From Cephalotrichum gorgonifer (taxonomy: Eukaryota > Ascomycota > Sordariomycetes > Microascales > Microascaceae): 64,000 nucleotides of DNA. Below the pieces are notes generated by a model. It was not told the origin of the DNA and made no database searches. It was given only the letters and a program-made list of their open reading frames with translations. Made by a program: the position numbers and the translations under genes. The stretch is from contig ONZQ02000011.1 in NCBI GenBank assembly GCA_900312665.1, positions 263,454-327,453 on the forward strand, read 5' to 3'. Below are positions 11,944-23,255 of this stretch, in pieces. Every line of letters begins with the position of its first letter. The stretch's first letter is position 1.

Positions 11944-13888
11944 TCACTCCGGCAAGAAGTACCGCCTTGCCTTCGTCCGCATCTGCGCGGCCTTGACTTC
12001 CGGCGGTATAATGGTATGGTGCACAATGTGCGGCCTATAGATCGCGTCGACGGGCGGCAACCTGCGCGGGCTGTTAGCACAGTGTCCCTCCACCTTGGCA
12101 GAATGGCTAGGAAAGGAGGGGGCAAAAAGGAGGAACATACCAATCGTCTAGGCTAAGAGGGAAATACTCATAAAGCATGTCCACCTCCTCAACGGGACTC
12201 TGCCGCGCATTGGGCCCGGTCCTCCCCGTCTCGCCCGTCCCCTTCGAGTACTGCGGACTTGACGTCTCGGCACTATTCCTGCTCGGGCTTCTCTCATCCT
12301 CCGACAGAGACAAGCTGAGGGGCACCGACGACGCCGGCCTCCCACCGCCGCTGCCGCTGCCCATCACCACCCCGTGCGCCGAGGGCGTGGGCGGCGGGGC
12401 TGCGCCGGGCTGGTGCGGCCCCTTGCCCGACCACGACGGTATCGGGGGCCTCCCCTGCCCCATCAGCGGCGACGCGGCTACCCTCTTCGTAGAGGGCGGT
12501 CCCTGGCTCACCACCGAGTACGGTTGCGGCCACTCGATGACCCCCGGCTGCTTCCCCAGTGCGTGGAACGCCCTTAGGTTCTGCCCCATTTGCTGCACGG
12601 CATCTCTATCCGCCTTCACCGAGACGTCACTGGCATTCGTCCCCCTCCTCTCCATCCTCTTCTCCCCACCTCCCATGGCCTGGCCACCCCCCATGAGCGG
12701 GACATCTTTCCTACTATCAAAGTTCCTCGGGCTCCTTCCCCGGACGATGACGGGGCCGGAGTGCACCTCCGCTACCTTGACGAAGTCGCTCTCGCCTGCG
12801 CCCTTCGCCCGGGCCAGTAGATCGATGTGCACGACGTAATGTTGCTGCAGGCCCTTCCTCCGCCCGTTATTCGCCGTCGCGTGCTTGAACTGGAGCCTCT
12901 TCCACGCCACTGTGAGCGTCACCCTCCCCGCAGCATCGACCTCCTGCGGAGCCGAGAGGTCGAGGACGACGTTTGGCGGCGATCCGACGACTTTGCTCTC
13001 CTCAGCCCCGGCGCCGCTGGCGCTCTTCCACGGTATGGATATGATCTCTGTGGCCTTCCCGTCGATGGACTCGACAGCTGTGATGCTGGCCGCGAGCTCC
13101 TCGACAGGGACCCGGACGCCACCCTCGTCTATGAAGTGGCTCACCTGCCGCGAGAGGGAGATCTGGCCGGAGCACTGCCATAGGTTGCGGCGGTAGCAGG
13201 TGAGCTCTAGAGGTCGGCCGGGCGTCTCGCCGGCGAAAACGTCCTCAGCAACGAAGAACATGCCGTATAGTTCCGCCGTCATGGAGATCTCGGTGTACTG
13301 CCCGGACTCGTCTACGAGCGGGGTCTTGAGGACGGGCGCGGAGAAGCCCAGAAGTTTGTTATCGAGCTGCTCCGGGGTTGAGGGCTCGTCGAGGGGACCG
13401 GGGTCGGGGGCGGCCTCGTCGTAGGGGCGGGCCGGGTAGGAGAAGGGGTCTTCGAAGGTTGTGAAGGCGTCGAAGTCGTAGGAGTTGTGGAAGGGTAGCG
13501 GGGGGATCCCGCCGTTGACTGCTTCTCTAAAAGGTCGGAGCCATAGGTCAGCACGCCTGCTCCTGTTAACTGCATCCCAGGTAGAGCCAGTGCCAGTATA
13601 GTAGGAGCTCGCCCAGGTCAGGCAGGCTTGAGCTTATGCTGCTCCCTTCATGCTGCTCCTCCAGGCGGGACACCACCTCTTTCCATCGCAAAAGGCATGG
13701 AAGTCGGGGGCCAGACAAGGATACTTAAGGATGTCTGCGGGTGGAACTTACAAGGAGTAGTCGTCAAATGGTGCGTCACCATCAAAGCCCTCCATTCCGA
13801 GGGGATGTCCCGCGTTCATATTCATCCCATCATCCGCAGTGCTAATAGCACCAGATTGTAGCGCCGGCATCGTGTGGAAAGTGTCCAT
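11944..13888 (-). CDS. ron1: Ndt80-family (PhoG-like) transcription factor, RON1-type
   Basis: Predicted nuclear DNA-binding regulator with an Ndt80/PhoG fold, the family of Trichoderma RON1, which activates GlcNAc catabolism. Minus-strand exons are 13888-13752, 13526-12141 and 12061-11944, giving 546 aa with phase-consistent joins. The start is the first ATG that stays in frame with exon 2. An acidic, Asp/Phe-rich N-terminus (about residues 38-75) precedes the DNA-binding core, which includes YTEISMTAELYGMFF, LTCYRRNLWQCSG and VTLTVAWKRLQFKHAT (about residues 100-300). A Pro/Ser/Gly-rich linker follows, then a conserved-looking C-terminus (LYEYFPLSLDDW, then RPHIVHHTIIPPEV). Its position among GlcNAc-pathway enzymes supports a cluster-specific role. 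A paralogous Ndt80 with another function cannot be excluded from sequence alone. Confidence 0.88.
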
Positions 13889-15627
13889 AGCATAACGCAC
13901 AGGCCACCACGGCCTGGAGACGAAGGTTCTCCTCTATCCGATCTATCTCCCTTCGTTTCCTGTGGTATCCTCAGTCGGAGGTGAGTCTCGTAGTTTTAGT
14001 GTTGGTATTCGTTGCCCGTTGTGTCGCCAAGTTCATTCGCCCATTAGGTTCCCTTTCGCGCCCATCCAACAATATCCTACAGAGATAGAAGGCGCCGTCG
14101 TAATTATCGTGGAGTTATCGCGTTCTTGGTAGAAGGGTCGTCGAGGTCGTAAAGGTTTTCCTGGACCGAGAAAACACAAAGTCAAACCCACGTATACAAA
14201 AAAAGGGTCGAAAGCGAGAATAATTACTCGAACGTTGAATGGTATCGTGACACAGACGAGGCGGAGTTGTCTTCCACTTTCTGCTCGGGTCGGTCCGTTA
14301 TAGAGTGAGGAGGCTGATGACCTTGGAGTGCGAATGCGCTGCACTGGCTGGTCGGATAACGGGAACGCAGCCAATGGGAGTGGCAGGTGTACCTCTGTAC
14401 CGAACGAGGGGAAAAGGCGGCTAGTATGAGAACCCAAGGACGTACAAACTACTATTCGTACATGTACTTTTATTAAACGGGTAGAAGGAGCGAAGGCGGC
14501 GCACGGGTCAAAATTAAATGGGGAAGAAGGGGCCACACACACGTCGGAGAACCACAACGGCGGGAGACTTGAGGTGGAGTGGAGAGGGGAAAAGGAACCC
14601 TTGGTCCTGGTTGGTATGATAGCTATTAGTCGAGGGTGGTAGTTATTATTCCTGGCGAGCAACAAGGTTGATTGAGGGGGCTCATTGCGGGTGCGCACGA
14701 GCTTGGCTGGCAATTTGTGAGCTGCAATGGTGGTACTGGGTACAAGTACCTGCCTGGATGAGGATTGGAGCTCTGACCAGCACGGATTGGATTCTGGGAT
14801 TGGACTTGATCAGAACAATGACGTTTTTTTTCTTCTTCTTTCCCTTCCGCTCTTCTGTCCCCTTCTTATCATGGAAGTATTAAGCAATACACGTAGATAC
14901 GTAAATATCACAATTCAGATCTTTAGGCAGGCAGGAATGGACCACTGATAGCAGATAGCCCAAAATCACCCGCTTGACCGAGCTGAAGTAACCCTAAAAT
15001 GGTGGGAACCATCCCTTTGCCCCGCAAAGGGCCAAGGAACCAGGACAGGGTTGAGGAAGGTCAACAGGTAGACCGGTGGGAGCTCAGGGGGTAGCAGTTT
15101 ACTTGTAAGGACCAGACACGCTCAATTAATAACAATAGCCGGCTCCAGGTTCGTCTGGCTTGCAAGCTCCTGCACAGACCCCAATTCCATCGTCATCGTT
15201 GATTACATGTATGTTTCGACCTTGTAAACCCCCGCACCATGGATGGACACAGGTCGGCTCGGATGGACCAGCCAACCACCTTTCGAGGATGCGCAGCGAT
15301 CTCCAGAGAGAAATACCCAAAGAGGAAGGAAAGACTGATCATCCTGATAAATGCGAGTCCATCGACTGCGAACCGATCGGATATGGCAAATGGAAATGGG
15401 ATACCGTGAAGTTATCGAGTTCAATTTTTGTATGATATGTTTTTTTTTAGAATAAACGAATTAACCCATACTCCAATGTATCCGTCTAATGCTCTTGCTA
15501 TGTGTCTCTGTCATGCCTGTCTAAGACTAGTGACCAAAATTGAAGTCTTTCCTATCCATGCTACTGTACTTGTTACAAGCTCCTCCCTCCTCTTCTCTTT
15601 CTTTCTTCTTTCTCTTCCTCTTTTCCT
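13889..15627. other. Upstream region of ron1-like gene and 3' region of dac1-like gene
   Basis: I see no gene. The proximal part (13.9-14.5 kb) should hold the ron1-like promoter and has a CACAAAG core at 14175-14181, about 290 nt upstream of its start. The distal part abuts the dac1-like stop at 15628 and is pyrimidine-rich at about 15580-15630. Confidence 0.5.
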
Positions 15628-17159
15628 TTATTGACCACCGCCCCACACCCGAGCGCCAAACTTCCAGACCTCGTCCACCCGGAGCTTCGACCCTACAGAC
15701 CCGCTCTCCTCGGAGAATATTACCAGATCCGCGTCGGCCCCGTCCTCGAGCGTCCCCTTGACGCCGTCGAGCGACAGCATAGCGGCGGGCGTGGCGGTCA
15801 CGGTCCTGAGAGCCTGCGGGATACTCGCCCCAGTCCACTCCATCAGGTTGTTGACACACTCTATCAGGGTTATGGAGCTGTGGCCGGGGAAGAAGGGCTG
15901 TTAGCGGACTAGTCGAAATGGGGTTGGGAAGTTCCCGGCAGAGCGGGGAGGAAGATGAACGGGGATTGGCGATGAACGTAAAGAGTGTTAAAGATGCAGA
16001 GTGGGGCTAACTCACCTCCCGGCAATCGTATCAGACCCCTCGAGCACCAACTTAGACCCCTTCTTCACGATACTGCTAACGTCGTTGCCGTTGGCCCACC
16101 TGTAGGCTCCGTCCGGCAGCCCAACCAGATGCATCGCGTCCGTAACGAGGATGAAGCCGTCAGGGTGCGCGTTCAGCGCAATCTTGATCGTCGTCGGGTG
16201 GAGGTGGATTCCGTCGGCAATTATGCCGAAGAACGGCCTCTTCCTCACGTCCGGGTTGCCCAGGACGCCGAACACACCCGGGTTACGGTGGTGGAGCGGC
16301 CTCATGGCGTTGAACAGGTGGGTGATCATCGTCGCACCGGCCTCGACGGCCCTCGACGCCTCCTCGTACGTGGCCTCCGAGTGGCCCACGGAGAAGATGA
16401 TGTCTCGGGAGCGGAGCTCGGGTATTAGCTGCGTCATGGACGCTATCTCCGGCGCGGCAGTTATCTTGCGCACGGCGGCCGGCTTCCCGGCCTCCGAGGC
16501 CGTCAGGTTGGCGGCTCCGTAGCATTCTTCGAGGTCGGCAAACTCGTTCGCCTGGCGGAAGACGTCGGTGTTGTGGATGCCGTTCTTTGTTGGGCTGAGG
16601 AAGGGGCCCTCGACGTGTGCGCCTAGGGACTCGGAGCCGTCCTGTGCGGTCCGCAGGTGGCCGTTGGGTCCGAGGTGGGGAAGGACCTAACCAGCGAGTC
16701 TCGTTAGCACATCAATCTCCAGCTGGACTTGAAAGGGGGGGGGAGGGCGTGACAGGGCCGTCGTTTTAGTGTGCCACATACCGCCTTGTATAGTTCCGCC
16801 GTTTGACTCGTCACCGTAGGCATATACGACGTCACACCGGTCTGGACCAGCTGCCTGTTCAGCGTCTTCACCTCCTTGGCGTACCCCGCCGCGGTCTCTG
16901 GCATTGTCGAGAAGTTGAACCCATAAGCGCCGTTGAGCTGGACGTCAATCAGGCCGGGGGAGACGATGCGGCCGCCAAGGTCGATGACCTCGCCGGGAAC
17001 GAGGAGCTGGTCATAGAATTCTGCCTGGCTGTGGATGATCTTTCCTGTGGCGGCGCTAACCCAAAGGTCCCCGGGGACAAGGGCGTCGCCGCGGACGAGA
17101 CGGCAGTTTGTGAACTTGGTGATGCCGTTATGCGGCGGGTCGACGATGGCAGAGGGCAT
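15628..17159 (-). CDS. dac1: N-acetylglucosamine-6-phosphate deacetylase
   Basis: Removes acetate from GlcNAc-6-phosphate to give GlcN-6-phosphate, the substrate of the neighbouring deaminase; amidohydrolase superfamily, cytosolic. Minus-strand exons are 17159-16782, 16686-16016 and 15877-15628, giving 432 aa. The start at 17159 (MPSAIVDPP) is chosen over an earlier in-frame ATG at 17234 because family proteins begin near ITKFTNCRLVRG. Family motifs: VSPGLIDVQLNG near residue 65, GAHVEGPFLS (His150, Glu152), SVGHSEAT (His228), THLFNAM (His249) and LVTDAM with candidate catalytic Asp309. These match the metal ligands and catalytic Asp known in NagA. It is transcribed divergently from the GH3 gene across a 1.75 kb spacer. 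Confidence 0.95.
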
Positions 17160-18908
17160 CGCGGCGTATATAAGGGAGTAGTTGTTTGTTGTTTGTCGCG
17201 GGGTATACAATACTAACGAGGGGATAATATCCACAAAGTCTATAACGGAGCGATAGTGAAGCGAGTAGGTAGGGAGGGGGTATCTCTAAGAAGGTCTGTA
17301 GGTATGTCTACTGGCCAGGGTAGGTACGGGATATGTATGTATGGTAGATGTGTTATCGTGAAAGAAGACTCGAGGAGAGGAAGAAGTAGTGGGTTGCAAT
17401 TTGCGTACAAGTATGCGTCCGGACACGATGTGGGCATTCAGTGATATCTATCACTTTCTTGCACCTGCACCCGCAGACCGCATCCGCACCCTGAGGTGGC
17501 CATGACGAAACGAAGTACAAACCGTAGCCCAATTCGGTGTGGGTTTCGGAGGCACTTACCCCACCAGCCGATAGGGAACCCGGGGGCGACGGGGCTGGTG
17601 ACATCTGGAAAGGCTCATTGGCGCCGGAGCCTTACAACATACTACCACGCACGAGTACCAACGAGAGACTGAGATTGGAAGCAGGCGGGACGCTACGGGA
17701 TAAAACCCAGTAAGGCGCCCCATGACGGGCACGTTGTGGAGCTAAGCAGCAATCCCTTGGTGGCATGACTCAAAGACACAGATACATCCGGAGGCAACGG
17801 AAACGTCCCGATCTAAACGGGGCATCGAGGGATGGCAGCAGCGCCAAACAACTAAAGAGCCACCCCTCCCCCCAAGGCCGTGTCGCCGGCTTTTGATTCG
17901 ACAACCATCTCCTCCCGGGCTCCTAGCTTCTCCGCCGTCTACGGCAGTGTTGTTATTACCCGTAGGCGTTAATTTTCGAGGACAAAAATCACGGCAAGGC
18001 CGCCATCGCTTTCTCTCGGGCCCCTCTACGCTTCTCGGGTGTCGGTCGGGATTCCCGGTTGTCGGCGGGGCGGCAAACCCGCACGACAACGTCTGGGAGG
18101 GGACGTTGGACTGTGCGAGGGTGGGGTGGGTTCGAACGTTGGATGGAGATCTGAGGTGTGATCCACTGGACTGATCTCAAAATTTTGGTAGGGTGTGATC
18201 CACTGAACTGCTGGTCTCAAAATTTTGGTAGTGTCCTTCTTTGGTGCTGTAACGTCGCATTGGGGAGGTCCAATTCCCTCGAAGCTTTCTTAACTGCCAC
18301 CCAGAACGCGCGGGACTACAAGATACATGGAGGTCGTGCGAGTAATTACTCGTAAGACTGGTAAATGGTAGACTTCTCGTAATAGCCCAGAGGCCATGTG
18401 GTTAGTGGAGACATACTCCGTCAGGACGCAAGAAAGCCACTGGAATTATTGCCAAAGGAGTCTCTCCCCAAAGCTAAAACATCCCTGGTGTCCACATATC
18501 TCCGAGACTTTGAGAGTCCCCTCCGCTGTCACGTGGAAAAGCACATGACAAAGAGATAGCCAATGGATCATCCCCACCTTAGTCCGTCTCCACCATTGTG
18601 GGCGCTCACCTCGGTGTGTCCACTGTCACTGTCGGGTCGGGTCTCGGGATAGAGTATTACATTGTACTCTGTACAACCCTCCAAGCTCCACGTCGTGACA
18701 TCTCCACCCACCCATGCCTCCCGCTGCCCGCGTTTCGTCCCCGTGTTGCGGATATCCCACAACGAACTAACTATTCATCCTCATACTCGTACTCGTACTA
18801 TTCCCTATCACCAACCTCGGGAGAGGGTGAAGTCTCCCAGATGCCCTCAGCGCAGCCACATGCCGCAGCTGTCGCCGACCCGCCATCGTCACCTTAATCA
18901 TCACACTC
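17160..18908. promoter_or_regulatory. Divergent promoter region between dac1-like and nag3-like genes
   Basis: No gene is supportable. The spacer probably carries promoters for both genes. It holds a two-copy direct repeat at 18155-18231, a CACAAAG core at 17232-17238 (73 nt upstream of the dac1-like start), a 14-bp palindrome CGAGTAATTACTCG at 18339-18352, and TACTCGTA motifs at 18347, 18784 and 18790, the last two overlapping about 110 nt upstream of the GH3 start. Confidence 0.55.
18155..18231. repeat. Two-copy imperfect tandem repeat, period 37
   Basis: Copy 1 (18155-18191) and copy 2 (18192-18231) both run from ggtgtgatccactg to ctcaaaattttggtag. They differ by a substitution and a 3-base insertion. 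The repeat is in the dac1/nag3 shared upstream region, so it may duplicate a regulatory element. Confidence 0.9.
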
Positions 18909-21900
18909 ATGGCTAAGATTCCAGACCTGGGCGTGGACCCACTATGGCGAGACCTCAACAGGTACGCGCCTTTCTTTCCCATTCCCTTGTCTCACCTGCC
19001 CGGTCACGACAAGTCACCCGGAGGTTCATCTTATCTCCCACCCTTCCCACTCGGCGGAGATGCCTTGTCTGGTCAATCGTTCCATCTCCTGCGATGTTTC
19101 CCTCCTCCCTTCTCGTAGGGCTTTGTGCCACTCCTACTCTCCTCTCCACTTCCTCCAGTCAAGCCAGTCCCGTAGCGTAGCCGATTGGCCTCTCGTCATG
19201 GCTCGAGATATCACTAACGGTCGTCGCATTTCGGCTGGTGCAGGGTCATCGGGCAGATGTTTATTATGGGATGGGACGGAACAGAGGTCACTCCACAAAT
19301 TCGAAGCTTGATCCAAGACCACCATCTCGGCTCTATTCTCCTGACCGCTAAGAATCTTACAAGTTCGTGTTAACCCCCATTCTTCTCTAATCCAGTTGCC
19401 TCTTATAACCTACTCCCTTATTCCACTGTACCTCGATAACAATCTCTACTCTCATCCATCCACACTTAACCCCCGTTCAGCCTCGCTTACTGATGCCCGC
19501 CCTTCTCGTCTCTCGTCACAGCTGCCCAAAAGACTGCTGAGCTCGTCCAGGAGCTCCAGCACATCGCAAAGCAGGCCGGCCACTCCCAGCCCTTGATTAT
19601 TGCCCTCGATCAGGAGAATGGCGGCGTCAACAGCCTCTTTGACGAGGACTACGTCTGCCAGTTCCCCAGCCAGATGGGTGTCGCCGCTACCGGCAGGTCC
19701 GAACTCGCCTACGAGGTCGCCAAGGCCACAGCCACCCAGCTCTCGGCCTGTGGCATCAACCTCGTGCTTGGCCCAGTCCTCGACGTACTCTCTAACGCGA
19801 GGGATCAGCCCCTGGGCGTGAGATCCGTGTCGGACGACCCCCAGGAGGTCTCGCAGTACTGCGTCCAGGCCGTGAACGGCATTAGGGACGCCGGAGTCGC
19901 CTGCGCCGGGAAGCACTTCCCGACCTATGGTAGCCTTGACTTCCCCGGCTCTGGCCTCGAGATGCCTGTTATCACCCAGACCCTGGAGCAACTGAGCCTC
20001 AGCGCCCTCGTGCCCTTCCGGGACACCATCGCGAGCGGGAGCCTAGACGGCGTCTTCGTGGGCGGAGTCCGCATGTCCAACCCCTCCATGCAGGGCCAGC
20101 ACGCCTGTCTGTCCGACCAGGTCGTCGATGACCTACTACGGAGCGAGCTCGGTTTCAAGGGGGTTGCCATCTCAGAGTGCCTGGAAATGGAGGCTCTGAG
20201 CCACGAGCTTGGCGTCCAGAACGGAGTGGTTATGGCCGTCGAGGCTGGGTGTGATGTCGTATTGCTGTGTCGGTCATACGCTGTGCAGCTTGAGGCTATC
20301 AAGGGAATGAAGCTCGGCATCGAGAACGGTATCCTGACCAAGGAACGGCTTTTTACGTCGCTCAAGCGTGTCCTGCGCCTAAAGTCCAAATGCACTTCGT
20401 GGGCGAAGGCCCTCAACCCCCCCGGGATCTCTCTGCTCTCGAAACTACACCCGAAGTACCTCACACTCTCCCAGCACACCTATGACGCCTCCATCACCGT
20501 TGTGAGGGACAAGGAAAATTTACTGCCGCTGAGCGCGTCCCTGCGCCAGGATGAGGAGCTCCTGCTTCTCACGCCTCTGATCAAGCCCCTCCCGGCATCG
20601 GCGCTGACGCGAAGCATCCTCGATAAAAAGAAGCAGCACGCGGCGATAACCACGAACCACGACAAGTGGCACCACCCAGACCGCGGAACAGCGATACTGA
20701 GCGGGGAGGAGGTATTCAGGGAGCTGGGGAGGTCACTGGCACGAGCTAGGCACGGCAAGCTGCTGCATACTAGTTATACTGCTAACGGCGTCAGACCTGG
20801 TAAGTCGGCAAACAGACCCGCATTGGTGCATTACGTCTTCTCCAGTAAACGAGCACTCTACTGACGGACTTGAAAAAAGTCCACGAAAACCTCATCAACC
20901 GAGCATCCACAGTCATCATCGTCACGGCCGACGCAAACCGTAATCTGTACCAGGCCGGATTCGCCAAGCACGTGGCCATGATCTGCTCGATGCTGCGGTC
21001 CCGCGGTCAGAAGAAGCACATCATTGCGGTGGCGGTGAGCTCGCCATACGACTTCGCGCTTGACAAGTCCATCGGGACGTACATCTGCAGCTTCGACTAC
21101 ACCGAGAACGCAATGCGCGCGCTCGTCCGCGTCCTCTGCGGCGACACCCCCCCGCGTGGCACCCTTCCGGGGACCATGCGGCGCAGCCGCAAAAGCGTCA
21201 AGTCGAAGCAGTTCTGGCTCGTGGAAGAGTATAGCCGCTCCAGGGACGCCGAGTCCCTCGACGCGCTCATCCGAAACGTCTCGCTGGCGACCTCGCCCAG
21301 CTACCCGTACCTCGCCGCGAGCTCCGCCTCATCCTTCGAGCTCGGGAACCCGAACATGATCGAAGGGCACTTCGTCGTGCGGAACAGCAGCACAGGCGCC
21401 CTGTACGGATTCGCGGCGACCTACCGGCTCGGGACGCTGGGCATCCTCGGGGCCATATTCGTCGACCCCGCGAAGCGGAACATCTCAATCGGGAAGTCTC
21501 TCCACCGGCGCGCGATGCGCAGCCTCATGCAGAGCGGGACGGTGAAGATGGTGCAGCTGGGCTCCGTGTTCCCCGCCATCTTCCTCGGCATCCCCGTGGC
21601 GGATGACGAGGGGAGTACCAACTCGGCTCGGGACTGGTTCGCGCACAGCGGGTGGGATGTGCAGTTCCCGCGGCGGCTGACGAACCTCGAGATCCCGAGC
21701 CTCAACTCGTGGTCGGCGCCCGAGGGGCTCCTGCAGTCGATCCAGCGCGCGAACATGAGCTTCGACCTCATACACGGTCTTGAGAACGCAGACACCGTGC
21801 TCGCGCACGTGGCGGCGCACGCGAACCCGGAGGTCGTGGAGCTGTACCGCGAGGCGCTAGCGAAGTCGTGCGGGGTTGTAAGGGCCAAGGGCGCGGGGGA

Positions 21901-22407
21901 CGGCCTGCTGGGCACGGTCGTCATATGCCGCGAGGGGAGCCCGCTGGCAAGGTACATACCGCCGCTGGCGCCGCGGCACGGCGGAGTGGTCGTCGGGGGG
22001 ATACTGGCGCCAGTGGTACCGCCGTCCGTGCAGGCGGTACTGACGCTGCAGGGGCTGGCGCTGATGGGGGTGAGACAGATTAAGAGTTATAAGAAGGCGA
22101 CGACAGTGGTGTTGAGCTGGGTAAGGCTGTTTCTCACGTATCCGTTTCTTCTGTCGCGTCCTTTCTCCGCCCCCTCCTGCCTCGTCTTCATTTATAGCGA
22201 CGAAGCTGACCAATGGTGGACCAGACTCTCGAAGATATGCTTGAGCCGCTGAGGGCCATGGGCTTTGAGACGTTGCAGGCCTTTGAAGAGATTACCAATT
22301 CGCCCGAGAATGTAAGTCGGCTGCCAGAGCTCCCTCCTTCCCCCTTTCTCCACCTCTGTAACCGGGAAGACTGACATGATCGTGTGAAGTGGGCAGACCT
22401 GGCATAG
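18909..22407 (+). CDS. nag3: GH3 beta-N-acetylglucosaminidase fused to a GNAT acetyltransferase-like domain
   Basis: Predicted intracellular GH3 hexosaminidase releasing GlcNAc; no signal peptide is seen. Six exons are inferred: 18909-18961, 19244-19362, 19522-20799, 20880-22120, 22225-22311 and a terminal 18-nt exon 22390-22407 (WADLA), giving 931 aa. GH3 marks: VIGQMFIMGWDG, LIIALDQENGG (Asp87), CAGKHFPTYG (Lys188-His189) and GVAISECLEMEAL. The usual GH3 nucleophile Asp after the Ser is Glu276 here, and the KHFPGxG...DxH loop of bacterial NagZ is replaced by FPTYGSLDFPGSG. The C-terminal half (about 470-931) is GNAT-like, with two related regions; FVDPAKRNISIGKSLHRRA looks like the acetyl-CoA loop. 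The same GH3-GNAT architecture is known in fungal cluster members such as Trichoderma nag3. The acceptors at 20879 and 22224 were chosen because nearer AGs give stops or wrong phase. Confidence 0.88.
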
Positions 22408-23255
22408 GGAGACGGGCAGACCTGGCATCGGGAATTGGGGACTAGGGGATGTGGGATAGGGATTACTAGGGGGCTGGGGAATAGGAGAGAGATAATGATG
22501 CTCCATGGAATTCACCCTACAGGAGTTTTAGGTAGCCAGCCAACTTTTACATGTACAAGTTCTTCTTCGGTGTCATGCTCTGATATGAACTCGGAGCACC
22601 CTAAGAGCTATAAATTCATGCCTTGGATTAAGTTTGGTTTAACTAGATCTTTCCTAGCTGCTTGTATGACCTGTTGAAGGTGGCTTGTTTCGTGGTGATA
22701 AGGCGGAGCGTTGCCTGCCGAACTCTGACCCGTAGCTACTTATTTCACAATACATACCATGACTGCCATGCTATCCCATGCCTGTAATAGTTGTCCCCGC
22801 CTTTTTAGCTCATTTCCATTTATTAGCTATAGCAGGTGAGGGGTAATAATCACGGTTACTCATCAGAAATGAACTAGACAGTACCCCACTTCCATTGGCT
22901 TGCTCCACCATTCAAGACGCGTTGTACCTCACGTCTCCTCCCATTGCGACAAGCCCATCAACTCTCTGAAATCTCCAACGTCGCTCATGCAAAGTAACAT
23001 CATCTAGAATACACTTAATCTCTGATTGAGAGTTAAGGCTTCCCCCCAATCATCTGCTTTCACTTTTTCCCCTTTCTCCCTTTTCTTGAACACTGCCTTT
23101 TTACTTATTTGTCTGAGATATCACTGTACATCCCAAGCAAACTTGGGATATTATTAGAAGAGGCGAGGGAAGAAGAGAGAGTTTTCGCAAACCCTCTTTT
23201 AACGTAAACCGAGAGACAAGAAAAAGAGGAAACCTCACGACCAATCCCGCCAATC
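22408..23255. other. Intergenic spacer, locally AT-rich
   Basis: No gene is supportable between the GH3 gene and the RG-rich gene, both on the plus strand. The block gggcagacctggcat of the terminal GH3 exon is repeated 23 bp further on, at 22414-22428. From 22530 to 23000 the sequence is more AT-rich than its surroundings. A pyrimidine-rich tract at 23041-23110 is probably promoter of the next gene. Confidence 0.5.
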
